DNA of 64,000 bases from Isoetes taiwanensis (GCA_021234155.1 JAJEKV010000024.1:15647030-15711029), one strand, 5' to 3'. Positions 11,424-23,644 are shown, counted from the first letter of the stretch. Notes: generated by a model from the letters alone, not told the origin. Program-made: numbers and translations.

Positions 11424-13979
11424 ATGCCTCCCAGAACTTCATCTCGGAGGACTGCCGGTCCTGCCTTTTATACGCCTAGTATGTTTTAAATTTTTTATGC
11501 AATTGAGGTCCCTTGTTAAAATATAGTCTTGCTATTTGGCTTTGTCTCCTTGTTTATGGAGTAAGAAATGGTTCTCGTACATCTTTATTCAGTATTTTGA
11601 ACATTGTATTGCCCACCTACTGCAGCCACACGAGCATCTAAGGAATACGAGAAAATTGATGCAATATTTTATAGATACGCTGATAAAAACGATCGTGAAT
11701 CCATTGGGTAAAACAGTCTGGTTATCGAAGAAGGTCTAGTATTCACGTTGTCTTATTGCAGGAGTTGATATGGTTTCATGTATTATATCAGGCCTGAAGG
11801 TATTGAGACTTTATGTGGGGATCTTGGTTATGAACCATCTCATTTCAACATTCTTCTATTTGCATGGTAATCTGATGTTTGAGTCATCTATTGAAAGCAT
11901 ATGCTGTTAACAATCTTGCTTATTCATGCAATGAAGGAAGCTGCAAGCTGCAAAACAAGGCTATTTCACTTTGGTTAGTTTCATGCAAGTATCTTGTTTA
12001 TTGAACGTTAAGTTTGATCTTCAAAATTTATGATGACTGAGATATGCACAAATCTGCCAGGAAGAATGGAGGAAGGGGCTCAGGCTGTTGAGGGTGGATA
12101 GCCTGGACAAGCTAAAGAAGGCTGTTTCGGCACTGCAGCTAGAGGTGCAATGTTGTCATTTTGTGTAGGGACACTCCTAAAGTCTTTCTTTTGGTCTCAT
12201 CCATGATGGGCTTTCCCCTTCTTTTATCCTGCCTTACTTGAGATTCAAGCACATGTGGTTGTGTTCTGGCTATGGTCCTACAACTTTGTTGTTTGGCAAG
12301 TTTGAAGGTACATTGTCGTTTTAAAGGAGACCTTTATTCAGCGCATATGATCAAAAGCTCTGAATGAATGTACATTTTTAGGTTTGTTGCCTCTCTTGGT
12401 TAGAAGGGTTCATAATTTTAGTGTTATAACCTGCAGCTGAAGGCAGCATTGACTTGAAATTAGCACGCTTAAACATGAAGCAAGCAATATAACCATGTGT
12501 ATGCCAAGTATATCCCAAAGCATACTTATATACCACTGTTAATATCGGAAATTTCTAGTTTGCCATGTTACAATGTTTATGATAGTTTGCTTCTGCTTGT
12601 GCAATATCTTGATGGTTTAACTCACGACCGTAACGTTATCAACCATTGCTGTTATTCTTGTTGCTCTTCCCTCATTCATTTGAAGTATCTAGTTATGGGG
12701 ATTGTTCTGCAATTGTTTAGGTACAGAATGATCCTGACCAGTTTAAAGAGGTCTATCGATTTGCCTTCCAATACTGTTTGACAGGTAAGTAGTCTGTGTA
12801 CTTTGGCTTTATTGTTTTGTATTGGATGGAAGTGTCAGTGGGTTGAAAATGTGGGACAAATGAGGATAACATTTTTTATTTGTAAAAGTGTAGAGCCTCG
12901 GCAGAAAACATTGGATGTGGAATCAGCTTGCTTGTTGTTAAAGCTGATCTTTGATGAGGATAGTCAGGCAGAACGCTTCAGCAATTTCTTACAGGTAGAT
13001 ACTTAGTCACATTGCCACACTAGCTTATGGATCAAATTGTACTAGACAACTAGCTTACTTAAGGGTGCCATAGTGAAACAAAATGGCAAAGCAATTTGAA
13101 CATGTGCCTTATGGGGTTAAAGGACTCTTTATTACTCTGCACTTGTCCAATTGAAGAGAAGTTTACATTTACTCTGCACTTGTTCAAATAAAGAGCAGCT
13201 TACATTCTCTATTAAGCTACACCTCAGAGGCATATAATTTATGCATCCAGCTTGTACTCTTTCTATAGGAGCTTAATAAGCTTTCTGCTTAAGGTAATGT
13301 TATTATCTATGATCCCATTCCTACAGTGATACATTCTTTGTAATAGGTGGTCACAGGAGCATTAGCGAGAGATTCATTATTGGCTCAAGATGATCTATAG
13401 AGGTGTATCTCTACTTAATGCAAGAAGTCCAATGGATACAAGCCTTTTAAGACATCCTTCTTAAGCTTAACACTAATTAAATATCTTATACTAACTGTAC
13501 ATGTAATGCACCGCTCTTTAGAAATGTGTTGGATTTGATTGTTGCCATAGTGGGCAAAATTTAAATTGTATCTGCATATATAGACGTTTTGGAATAATTG
13601 TCATTTTGTGCCCCATAGGAACAGAAGGAATACAGAGCAATAAATCTTGATCAGTGGACTGCCTTTCTACGCTTGTGTGAGGAGGTATGTTGTTAGAGAA
13701 AATATGGTTTGTTATTTTTGCTGCATATCTCTTGTTCTCTTTTGCTATCATAAATCACTTCTGAAAAGAATATGGTCTTCGAACGAGGCAACATGGTTTC
13801 TTTGGATATTTTTTCAGACGTTACCATGTTTATGCTTAGTTCATGACTGTTTTACACAGGTGAAACCAGATTTAAGTGATTATGATGAGAGTCAAGCATG
13901 GCCTCTTCTTTTGGACAATTATGTTGAGTGGACTCGAAAGATGTCAATTTCGAAAGAAGATAGAATCAAGAAGACCTAG
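11424..13979 (+). CDS. DCN1-like (DCUN1D family) cullin neddylation factor, nine exons
   Basis: Exons: 11424-11478, 11626-11707, 11792-11866, 11937-11973, 12061-12144, 12721-12784, 12894-12994, 13619-13684 and 13860-13979. Together they give 684 nt and 227 residues. Every join keeps frame and has GT-AG borders. The product matches the potentiating-neddylation domain of DCN1 proteins: EYEKIDAIFYRYADKNDRES, GPEGIETLCGDLGYEPSHF, EEWRKGLRLLRVDSLDKLKK, YRAINLDQWTAFLRL, and YDESQAWPLLLDNYVEW at the C-terminus. The three residues of the cullin-binding DAD patch appear present (D of DQW, A of AWP, D of LLDN). The short basic N-terminus (MPPRTSSRR) lacks the UBA domain of some family members. DCN1 proteins act with RBX1 to transfer NEDD8 to cullins, which activates cullin-RING ubiquitin ligases in the nucleus and cytosol. 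No breaks are seen. The weakest points are the 37-bp fourth exon and its TGAAG acceptor. The plant single-domain DCUN1D subgroup fits best. Confidence 0.9.
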
Positions 13980-14093
13980 CCAAAACCAAAAAAAAAAGAA
14001 AGAAACCCATTTCATTGTGTGCCCTGTCAAAAGGAAATTCATATTGATCCATTTGTTGGTTTGAATTTTGCTGGATACGAAGTTATTAGTTCT

Positions 14094-14099
14094 AATAAA
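14094..14099 (+). terminator. Polyadenylation signal of the DCN1-like gene
   Basis: AATAAA lies 115 bp after the stop codon, followed by a T/GT-rich stretch. It is a reasonable poly(A) signal, predicted by position only. Confidence 0.4.
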
Positions 14100-14281
14100 G
14101 GGCTGTGGTGGCCATTTCTCTAGATATATTTCTGCTACTTTTAGGTCTGTAAAATGGAATGGTTTTCAAAGTTAATTCTCTTCCCTTACTGTGTTGTGTT
14201 ATATGTACAACGTAGTCTTTGCTATTGTTTACTGTTTGTTTCAAAACCAATTAAAGAATAACTCCTCTTATTTTAAACTTT

Positions 14282-14845
14282 TCAAATGTGTAAGATATGA
14301 CCTATTACACCCCCAAAATATCTCTTTCCTAAGATTTGGGCGTAGTGGGCCGGACTTTGAATTTTTTTCTCTATGGTCTGAGGGGCGCTCTTTTTTTGTG
14401 CCTGCTCTGCATGGTTGGAAATAGCAGCTCTCGTTTTCATAGGGGCTGCTAAGAACAGCCTGATGTAGGCGCCCGGACAGGTGGAGCCGTGTACAAATGG
14501 TGCCTCTGCCCAAATCGAGCTGTTGGGGTTTGTATTTGTGGCTGGCGATGGCATCTTTGGCGTCTGTTGGTAGTGGAGGTAAGATTCGAGTTCCCACAAG
14601 TAGCGATTGTACCTGTCTGTTTTGTGCAGCGAGACTGACTGCCCCAAGGTTGCACGATAGTAGCAGGCAACCCCCCAGCCCTCGCTTGCCTGTGCACTTG
14701 TTGAATACGGAGAAATGCAAATAGCCTGAGGTTCGACAATCTGTGCCCTGCATGTTCCCATGTTTCTATGAGGAAAATGAGATCCATATCTGGTGCAATA
14801 GAGTTGGGACTCTCCCCTTTCTGCTAAGGGAAGCCCTTTATACAA
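14282..14845 (-). pseudogene. Probable decayed LINE endonuclease fragment
   Basis: Minus-strand frames hold DLIFLIETWEHAGHRLS (from about 14784), similar to the LQET block of APE-type LINE endonucleases, then GWGVACYYRATLGQ and DRYNRYLWELESYL in another frame, similar to the following blocks. The frames disagree, so it is dead. The long open frame 14845-14282 is probably a by-product of base composition. Confidence 0.4.
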
Positions 14846-14875
14846 GATTAGAAGATGTTATTCCGTAAGCTTGCA

Positions 14876-16154
14876 ATGGCAGTTGGGAAAGGCTCCTTAG
14901 ATACAGAGGGCAGGCCTCCAAAGAGTAGTGTTGTTGCTGCTTGTAGGAGTTTGTGGAAAGGTTTTAGCCTTGCAGATATCCGAATTTCCACAAAAGCTCC
15001 CATATGGAAGTGGAGCAGTCTGTTCCTGTAGGTACCCGGGGCCTCTTGCATGAAGTTGTGAGGCCCCATGCTTTTGTGCAGCCTTCTAAACCAGCCATCC
15101 CTTGTGCCAAAGGTTCTTGCCACAGCAGCTGTTGTATTTATAGATAGGGTCCAGGGAAACAAGTTTTTAGCCCAGGCAAGAACCGTGCAGTGAGGAAGAA
15201 AGTCATCAGCAAGCCCCCAAGACACGTTGCTGCTACCAGAGATGAGCCCTCTTCCTTGGATCTTAGTGTCACTGCCAGTGTTAGTGGTGTAGATATGTGG
15301 GAGTCAATATATACTGTTGTTTGTAGTTTCCTGGAATCTGACTGCCTGGGGGTATTGTGAGCTTGGAGAGGGGATCCAACCTCGACCATCTCCATGTTCA
15401 GGCGGTCTTCAGAATCGCTCTCACTAGTCCTGTGGCTGTAAACTTGAGGCTGAAAAAGAGCCTGGGATGGGACACGCATAAACCTGCTGGGGGAGTTATC
15501 ATGTGTAAGGCCCTCAAGGACACAAAGATGCACTGTTATGAGGGAATGATAGGCCACTGCCTAAAGGACTTAGGTAAGCTCTATCATAGACATCACATGA
15601 AGAATGTGATAGCGGATCAAATTGAAAGGGGTAAGAATCTCTATGCCCTGTATGGGGCTGGAGACATTAAGAACTGCGTCACTCTTGATAATCGTAACTT
15701 GTTTGCAAAAGCAAAACATTTCCATATGTACCATGGCCGTAGTCACGTCAGTGCCCCACTTGTTCAAACCATCTGTAGGATGCTGCAGGCGGAGAAGTTT
15801 GTATTCAATGGATCGTGGGTGTTGCCAACAAACACAACCTTCATTTCCCAGCATCGTGTTGAAGCTGCCTGGAGATTGACTCTAGATCCTGCACATGCCT
15901 CCCGTAGTGATGTCAGGAATGTATTGTTTGGGCTGCCTCCTCGAATTGTACCTGTAGAGCGAGTTGGTAAGGGAAGAAAACGCTATTGGGATGCTCATGC
16001 TGGTGTGAGTCTTGGTGAGGCCAATGGTTGTGAGATGGACAGTGATGATGGATTTGATGATGGGGAGGGGTGGCCAGAGCCTGTACATATGCAAAATTCT
16101 AGCCCATGGGATGGTTTCATACCCGTGGGTGTGATCACTTTTGTTGCTCTCTAG
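14876..16154 (+). pseudogene. HUH-type Rep endonuclease gene (Replitron-like?), broken
   Basis: The clearest part is the frame 15357-16154 (265 codons). It has NLDHLHVQAVF, a His-U-His motif followed by Q as in Rep motif 2. About 50 residues later comes MHCYEGMIGHCLKD, aligned with Rep motif 3 (YxxK), but the expected tyrosine reads histidine (HCLK). An acidic tail follows (DSDDGFDDGEGW). Upstream, a frame from about 15030 with one TAG at 15145 carries a basic region (RAVRKKVISKPPRH) and the likely motif 1 region (MWESIYTVVCSFL), joined to the HUH part only through a frameshift near 15350. An N-terminal open segment starts with ATG at 14876. No helicase domain follows, unlike geminivirus or Helitron Rep. 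HUH transposons with Rep only, called Replitrons, are known from green-lineage genomes and are my best guess. The family call is inference; the motifs are visible. Confidence 0.5.
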
Positions 16155-16230
16155 CTCATTTCCGCACTTTGTGTTTATGTACATATTTCACTTTTCTTGT
16201 AGGAGCTCGTAAGGAGGTAGAGAAGACTAA

Positions 16231-16599
16231 ATGAACGACAGATCCAGATGCGATTTTCAGCCGGTCATAAATCTTGACACTGATTCTGATGAAGATCGCA
16301 TTGCAGATGCGCATATTGCTGCTGATGGCAAGTCAGAGTGCTTTCATTTGCACGTGGATGTGGAGTTGCTAGCTAAGAAGACAATGATGTCCATTCATGA
16401 ATCGAAGACAGCTCTTGGGAATACCATACAATGCCTTGATGAAGCGTTGCATTGTTTGGACATGGATGACCTGAAAGTATCCCTGAAGCAATGCAAGGTG
16501 TTCCGAGGGCAAATGAATCTCATGAGAGCCACACTGATAAGATATCTAAATGCATTAGAGCTCTTTGGTAGAGCAGTGTTTCGGACTATGCAAGCCTAG
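16231..16599 (+). CDS. Small helical protein of 122 residues, possible second ORF of the Rep element
   Basis: An ATG-started open frame, 77 bp after the end of the Rep frame and on the same strand. It is acidic at the N-terminus (NLDTDSDEDRIADAH), then predicted helical with regularly spaced leucines (LDEALHCLDMDDLKVSLKQC, ALELFGRAVF). Position and acidic start suggest it belongs to the same element. It could also be the downstream exon of the Rep transcript, because the bases before it (16190-16230) contain a TTGTAG acceptor-like site. Function unknown. Confidence 0.35.
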   Translation: MNDRSRCDFQPVINLDTDSDEDRIADAHIAADGKSECFHLHVDVELLAKKTMMSIHESKTALGNTIQCLDEALHCLDMDDLKVSLKQCKVFRGQMNLMRATLIRYLNALELFGRAVFRTMQA

Positions 16600-17320
16600 T
16601 GTCCATGGTTTCTTGAAGCTACTCTTGTACAATTGTTTTTGCAAGCCGCTCTTGTACAGGTGTTTTTGCAATGCATTAACTGTGTGAACGAGGCTCCGAA
16701 GTCATGCCGGATCCTCCTTCTGATGTTCATTTCCGTGGTGTAGCGTGCTGTGCCGTCATGCTTGTGGAACAAGTAACGTGCATGCAGCTTTCCACTTAAG
16801 TTGTAGACCTGTTTTCCACATTGTGATATATGAAGGCATCTTCTATTTGCGTCCATGTTTGTGTCACGTGGACTTCCTGTTGGCTCCTTTCCACATTGTC
16901 ATATATATAAGGGCATCCTTTATACGTTTCTGTTACTTTCACGTTTTGTTGGTTTGTGAATGTGGGAACCTTAGGTGCTATTATTATTTTATTTTGTATA
17001 CATTGTTATTTGTATACGTATGTGAAGCGTATGGGGAGCGAGTTCATATATGGGGGTGTGAGATGTAAAATTTGACACCCGTGATTTGGCATATTTTCAC
17101 GATTATGCCTTCATCTAATGCACAAAAAAAGCATTAACACATGGAAGATATGACCCATTAATTCAAACAAACGCGTGGCATATAAAATAAGGCTCTTCAT
17201 TTATTTGAAAAACTTCATTCTTGGTTGCCCCTAAAGGCCAAACCTTAGCTTAGGTGGCTATGGGGAATATTTTGAGTATGTGCTGGTATATACTCGAAAT
17301 ATACCTTGACCGGACTAAAC
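16600..17320. other. No gene recognised; short direct repeats
   Basis: Two local duplications are visible: a CTCTTGTACA...TTTTTGCAA unit (16621-16645 and 16648-16672) and a CCACATTGT..ATATATNNGGGCATC unit (about 16814 and 16889). This is probably the 3' side of the Rep element. Its end could not be located. Confidence 0.4.
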
Positions 17321-17324
17321 TTGA

Positions 17325-17839
17325 ATGGCCGCTAACCTCTGGTTGAGCCCCTGTTCGAACTGGAAAACCGAGATATCTTTAGTAGCCGATACCTTGCTTG
17401 AGGAGAACGTCAAGGATTATAAGCTTGTCCTTGCGAATCTTGCTATCGGAGAGCAGAAACAACTGTGGGGGTTTTCTTATCGCCCGTTTTCCACGGTATC
17501 TAAAAATCACATGTTTTAACAAACGAGGTTTGACCACCTATTGTTTTAAAAGAAAAGCACTTTCTTTCATTATAAAAATAAAACACGTCTTATTTAGGCT
17601 CAGATAGGTTTGGATACTATTTTTTAATGTAATGCTTATGTTCATAGTTCTTGCTTGCAGATGGTTTTCCTTTGGAAGAATCTTCTGTGCTTCTTGATGT
17701 TGTGAAAATTGCTTGGCCAGTTAACCCTGTTGGTGCTGGTTTTGCTGTGCCTTCCACTGAGCCTCTTAATACTTCCAATCATCTGGAACAAGGTCTTAAT
17801 TTTCCTATGCATGTTACTCCGAGCCAGATGTGCGTATAA
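17325..17839 (+). other. Two short open frames, possible exon remnants, unrecognised
   Basis: The frame 17325-17519 (LLEENVKDYKLVLANLAIGE region) and the frame 17651-17839 (DGFPLEESSVLLDVVKIAWP region, preceded by TTGCAG) have protein-like composition and lie about 130 bp apart. They could be two exons of a small or decayed gene or parts of a transposon. No family recognised. Confidence 0.25.
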
Positions 17840-20133
17840 TGGAGATTAAAGAAATGTTGAATGTCGATGGTCTTCTAAGGCAAATTATCTGCTTTTGTTG
17901 GCCAATTGTCCAATATGATGAGCAATATAAATTGTTGTACAGACCTCTGATTCACATATAGCGGAAGAAGGTCATCTGTAAGTTAGGCCATAATTACGAG
18001 GGCAGCTCTTAGTAAGGCTAGATAGATTGAGCTATCGTGCACATGAACATGAGGAGGTATGACATGCTGTGGCGCTCTCGGATGAATGGGCACCTAAATT
18101 AATCTGAGAAGACAATTTGATTTTGTTGTTGTGTTCACTTTTATGTAATTTGTGATGTTCAATTAACATACGATCCGAATACGTATATTATACTGCCATG
18201 TCACACGTACATGTCATCATGACAAGTACTTGAGAGCCGTAAAGGGTTGCACCTAGGGGGCAACCTCGTACGTTGTGCATGTATATTAAACATATACAAC
18301 TAAAACCCCCTTGCCAAGTGGCACATATAAGGAACCAAAGAGGAAACCCTAAACCTTTCCTCTTTCGCATTTTAGGCTTCTCTAAGCCATTCCGGCTAAG
18401 GCAAGCTACCATTTCGCATTGCCAGACGCCGCTGAGCCGCCTTTGCACATCAGATTCACCAAGAGCAGCAGTCTTCAGCAAGATCGAAGCCATGGACGCA
18501 ATCCGGGGATTTGGAGCTAGCCAAGGATCAGGTAACTTGCGATTCTGTTGTGCAAAGCCGCCTCTTAGCCCGGCAATGAGTTAGGATAGTATGTTAGATC
18601 AACCCTATCAGCCTTGTAGATCCTAAGATAAACAGCCGTAACGAAAGAACCTAACCTTGTATGTTTAGGTAGGATAGATTAGATCTTATTCAATATTTCA
18701 GTTCTTTGATGTGGATGATGTTCCATTCTATGCTCTCCTGTGTATGTGGGAAGGGGGGTAGAGGCCCTGAAACCTTCAGTGGCAGATGATCCTAGATAGC
18801 CTCATTAATTCCCAATTAATGGGGCCCGTGTACAAGGGCCCGCCTGGTTGTGGGTGGCGGGGCTAGACCGGTGGAATAAGGGGGACTTGTCCCATCACTG
18901 ATTGATCCCTCTGGTATGTAAAGCCTACCGGGGATCTTAGTGGGCTAGGCTTAATGGCTTGCCACTGCATGTGGGCAAGGCATGAGCTCGACACCTCTTG
19001 GGTGATGCGTCACCTTCAATGAGGTTCAAGTCGAATACGGGCAGTGGCCCTCTAGCCGCCTGTGATGGGCATGCATGCCTCTGGAGGGGAGGTGCCTGTC
19101 CTCCTGCCTCATCGGGACTGGGGAGATGCAACCCAGTAGTAGCCCTCTTGGCTATGCACCCGGCAGGCTATGGTCCGGTCCCAAGACTTTTCAACCTACT
19201 CTGCAAAGTGTGCACGGGAGGGGCGGATGGAGTGGACTACCCAACATCCATGTTCTTATGCCAGCCCAATCCAATTGCTATGAATTCGGTCTGCATTGAC
19301 TTCTGGAGACCCAAGCCGTCAGTCGCTCCCCCATGAGTCTGAGCCTTGGGTAGGATTCCCTTTTGTTGCTATTATTGATGTCGCTATTACTCATGTTATG
19401 TTATGATGTGTTCACCCTTCGAGGTGATTTGTTGATGTATCGATGGCATGTGCTCATGTTTATTCAGGCTTCTGCAGCTAGGACGGTCCCGAAGGAAGAC
19501 GGCAAATGACCCATCCACTCTTCCTCACTGGCCCAGTTCTTGGGATTGGTGTCAGGTGGATGGCCCCTGTCAGTTTGGCTGCCAGGGGGATGAACTCCGC
19601 CTTCGGATACGATGGGAGCATCATAGAAGAAGTAGGGGACGTCACATAATTAATGTTTTGAAATTGTAAATTCTGGTGGCGAGGTGATGGCATCACTATA
19701 GTTTGGCCATCCTTTTAAATTTGTGGTGGTGAAGTGTTGGCGCTACCACACTTGTGCTTTCTGTACTATAGTGCTCATTGAAGGTAAACTGTTATGCCTT
19801 TGTGGTGTTATAAATGTGTTATTAATGACTTGGAAAAAAACAAGTGGAGGATGGAGATAGAAACAATAAAATTGGATGGGCTTGGGGATAGGGAATTCCT
19901 GTGTGCTTTTTTATAGATGTAGTTGGATCATCACAAGGTGGGTCTTTGGAGCATGGAGCAAGATGATAGGTATAATTTCAATTTTCAAGCTCGCTGGCAG
20001 TACTTGGGTTTGATTCCCAAGGAGATTATTCAAATTCCTAAGTTTTGCCTTATTGATTATAAGCAATACTTATAATCTATCAAGTTATAATACAAAGCAG
20101 TCACATTAATACTATATTCACATTACTAGATAG
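17840..20133. other. Unrecognised intergenic region, GC-rich in the middle
   Basis: About 18300-18500 is a C-rich stretch that reads like a leader and ends in an ATG at 18492 followed by a donor-like GTAACT. About 18780-19650 is clearly more GC-rich than the surroundings and has only short frames. It may be LTR or internal sequence of a decayed retrotransposon, but I saw no protease, RT or integrase motif. The remainder is AT-rich and empty. Confidence 0.3.
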
Positions 20134-20141
20134 TTGTATAA

Positions 20142-23100
20142 CAGGGATAGGTTCAATACTGTATACGTTTTATACGTAATACGTATTTTTCGTTTGATAC
20201 GGCACAAATTTGACGTTTAATACGTCAAAAATACGTCCAAAAAAATTTCCGGCGTCGAAAAATTTTCGCGTAAGCGAAACCTTTAAACTAAACTAAACGC
20301 AACGAAGTTGCCAAAGCGAAAAAACCTTTAAACTTACGCCAAAAAAAAAAAAACCCAGACAGCACTAGCCTTGACAAAAGCCATACTAGCCACTTCTACA
20401 TACCTCAGTCAATCCCTTGGTATTGTTATCATCCCAACTCAGGACGAGCTATCCCAAATTGGCATATCTGTTCCCATGTTATCAGTTTCTATTTTTAACA
20501 TATGCCTAATGGAATAACCACTAACTAGGCCTAATTTACTCTTACCACAGTATTTGACCATCTAGCCAAACTTGCTTAATTTATTCTTACCCGAGCATTT
20601 GATAAACAAGCCAAGCTTGTTACTCTTACAAGCTTTCTGGCTTTATTTTTTACCAATCTGTTTCAGTGTTCTTGGGACAGCAAACAGAAGTTAGTCACAT
20701 CCCTTTATACAATTGTATATATTTTCAACCTTAGTCATACCTACAATCTTCCTAAGGACCACAAAGATAGATCCTAGTGACCATGTTCACAGTTTCTTAA
20801 GTTGCCTTGCTATATGGCTTTAATTTTGCAGACATCGTTCTAAAATGAATTACCTAGACTGAGCATGCACTGCTTTATACGGTTATATACCATTGTAAAA
20901 ATTGTTACTGATCCATAACTATGCCAAGATGGGCTGACTGATTTTCAGTATCATATTGCCAATATCATAATACGTTATATAAATCCAAGTCTTTAAACAT
21001 GCTTCCAAACCCGGTGGATTCTATTTATGCTAGAATCCAGGCCTAATTAATGTTATCATGCACCCAAGTTCATAAGACTACATCCTGCTGCTATTCACAT
21101 CACAGTTTTCAATTGTCTAAATCACGGTAATGTTTGTTCCTATTCTTAAGAACACACTGCTTCTACAGCCCACAATCACCTAAGGACTATAATTCAAAAC
21201 TACAGATATGTGTACACTATAGGAATTATTCATTTACACCAAGATCTTTGCGGTTAATCCAGTCATATGTATTACATACATTTCGCCATAACTTCAGTCT
21301 ACCATTCATTTATTCGATTGTCACGAGATAGGTGGGATGAGATGCTTCTTTGCTATATTCCCATTATTAGTTCCCTAAGGCTTAGATTTTTGCCTTATTA
21401 CATCTCTGTTGCCATGCACCTACTTACATTTTCAAGACATGGAACCGTTTACACTTCCCTTTATTCATACCAAACAAAGTTCCAAATTTTCTAGAATAAT
21501 GGCTACTTGTAATTATTCCCAACATGTTTGCCTCATTATCTAAACTGTTTTCAAAGATTCTTATGGTCATGTTACCAACAATACATAACTATAGTCATCA
21601 TATTTCCTCAGTAGCTAAGCACATATTATGATCTTCACGAACATTCCATAGATATCATATCTAAGCTCATTGTTTTACAATCAGTTTATAAACGAACTAA
21701 GCTTAGTCCAAAACACGTACTATGCTTCAGTTTTCATTATGATTCAGCATGATACATTTTTACATCTATTTTAATTCTGCCAAAGCAACAACAGCATAAT
21801 AACTTGATGCAAAAACCTTATGTAGTATATCCAGAAAAAAAAGCAAGTTACCAAGTTCAGTCCATGCTACCCCATTCTTGTTAATACTAGTAACCTGCCT
21901 GTCTTGACCATCTTTCTTATAAGCCAAAGGGTAAGAGATATATCATACCATGATTGCATTAATCAGACCAGGCATATCACCTCACAACTTGAATTCTTGT
22001 CATAATAAAAAACATATTTCTTCATACTTTTGTAGATACAACAGTTGCTCCATTGGTTTCAGCTACTATTCTTGCTCATTAGACTTAAAAGACACAAATG
22101 GAGAAGAAACACCGTACCTGCAGCCACATGCAAACATTAGCAAAAATATGGTAATGATGCAAGGGCCAAAAGGTACATTGGTGTTTCTTGGCTTATCGCC
22201 TTTCACCCTTTGTACCTTTTAAGCCCATGCACAAGAATAATAGACACAAATTTATGCTACAAGATACTAAAACATATCAGACATACAGTTACCAAATCAT
22301 TATTTAGCAACCAAGATACACATATTAATAATTTATTATGCTAAATGAGCCTCAAGAGCTCACTTATCATGCTGTTTTGCAGATTTGCCAGGTTTAGAAC
22401 CCATCATTTGGTGTTCATAGAACCGTTCCCATGAATTAAACCATTCAAATTACCTGGTTTTCGCCTTGTTCATGGTTCAGACCCTCATCTACTTGCGTTT
22501 CCTAACATAATGCTCAGTTTCCGAACCACCATATCTAACATTCTCACCGCTTATTCCCGTTATAAGCATTGTTTCTTCTATTGAAATATTCTCCACTACT
22601 ATCCCCAAATCCCTCTTATTATCATAGTTCCCCGCCCTCCGCCTCTTCCAAACGGCTCCATGCTTGTATTGCAATAATCGAGTTTAGGTAGCACCATTCA
22701 AGCTCCCGGTTGAGATGGCGCCATTCCAAAGATCTCCACAGTTGAGAGCAAAGGGTCCGATTCATCTACTGAAATGATCCATGCTTGTTTATGCTATTTT
22801 GCCACCCCATAAATTTCCAAATCCCGCCAAAAAACTGAGAACACATTAACTTCTAGGTGCGCTTTACCTTTCTTGGGGCCACCCTTGCATTCAAGCTCCA
22901 CCGCCCACGGTCCCCCTCCCGCTTCCCAAAAACCCTAGTCTTACACATAATCCCAAGCACCTTTAGGATATGGGTTAGCTTATCGAAAATTATTCTGATT
23001 CAGCATTAAAGGTTATCTAATAAGATATTCTATTGCCCATCTATAATCGATGCTATTCAACTTAAGGTCCATTATATATTATGTAACCTCAATATTCACA

Positions 23101-23294
23101 CCCTTATCTAGGATCCAATCTGCCTACTGCAAATCCCTTCATGTTACTATCTACCAACACACAAATAATAATGCCACATGCATAATATCACAATTTTGCA
23201 AACCTTTATCATGTAGACTAGGTTAATACATGTCCTTTTGACCCCAATTTTATGCTTATCTTGCTACCATAATACATAATTAATGATGGCATAT

Positions 23295-23325
<31 letters not shown>

Positions 23326-23636
23326 GTTCAAGGTAGTTTAAACCTTCTGCTTTGCTTACTGTGAAACCGTTTTCACAAAAGTTTAAATGAAGGTTTTCGC
23401 TTTACGCCTTTTAAAAAAAAAAAAAAAAAATATTTCGCGTAAGCGAAACTAAGGTTTTACTTACGCTGAAAAGTTTCGGGCGCGTTTAAAATGTAGGGTT
23501 TCGCTTTTACGCCGAAATTTTTTTTTTCCGGCCGGCGAGTATTAAATACGAAAAATACGTATTTTTCCCAAAAATACGTATTTTTGTACTTTATACGTCT
23601 GAAAAAATAATTTCATACGTACAGAACCTATCCCTG
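20142..23636. mobile_element. Non-autonomous hAT transposon, 3.5 kb, perfect 8-bp target duplication
   Basis: The element begins CAGGGATAGGTTC and ends GAACCTATCCCTG, a perfect 13-bp inverted repeat of the hAT CAGGG type. TTGTATAA flanks it on both sides (20134-20141 and 23637-23644), the 8-bp duplication typical of hAT. Both subterminal regions carry ATACGTATTTTT blocks and the hairpin TTCGCGTAAGCGAA (about 20265 and 23437), likely transposase-binding sites. There is no long ORF and no transposase motif. The interior is AT-rich and includes an A26 run near 23300. Confidence 0.9.
22489..22960 (-). other. Possible captured host exon fragments inside the hAT element
   Basis: On the minus strand this part is less AT-rich and reads partly like protein: GFWEAGGGPWAVELECKGG with a following donor-like GGTAAAG near 22870, then a glycine/arginine-rich segment, then NVRYGGSETEHYVRKRK. 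Frames shift between blocks. This would suit a gene fragment carried by the element, but the parent gene is not recognised. Confidence 0.25.
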
Positions 23637-23644
23637 TTGTATAA

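Noticed and set aside
14497-14724. Plus-strand frame of 75 codons as a gene
   Set aside because: The minus strand of the same stretch shows LINE endonuclease blocks; the plus-strand frame has no motif.
15357-16154. Integrated geminivirus or other plant virus Rep
   Set aside because: HUH motifs are present, but the helicase (Walker) domain and the other conserved blocks of plant virus Rep are absent, and the wording of the flanks is different. A Rep-only transposon fits better.
18998-19336. Plus-strand frame of 112 codons in the GC-rich part
   Set aside because: The GC-rich composition lowers stop frequency in several frames here, and no domain is visible.
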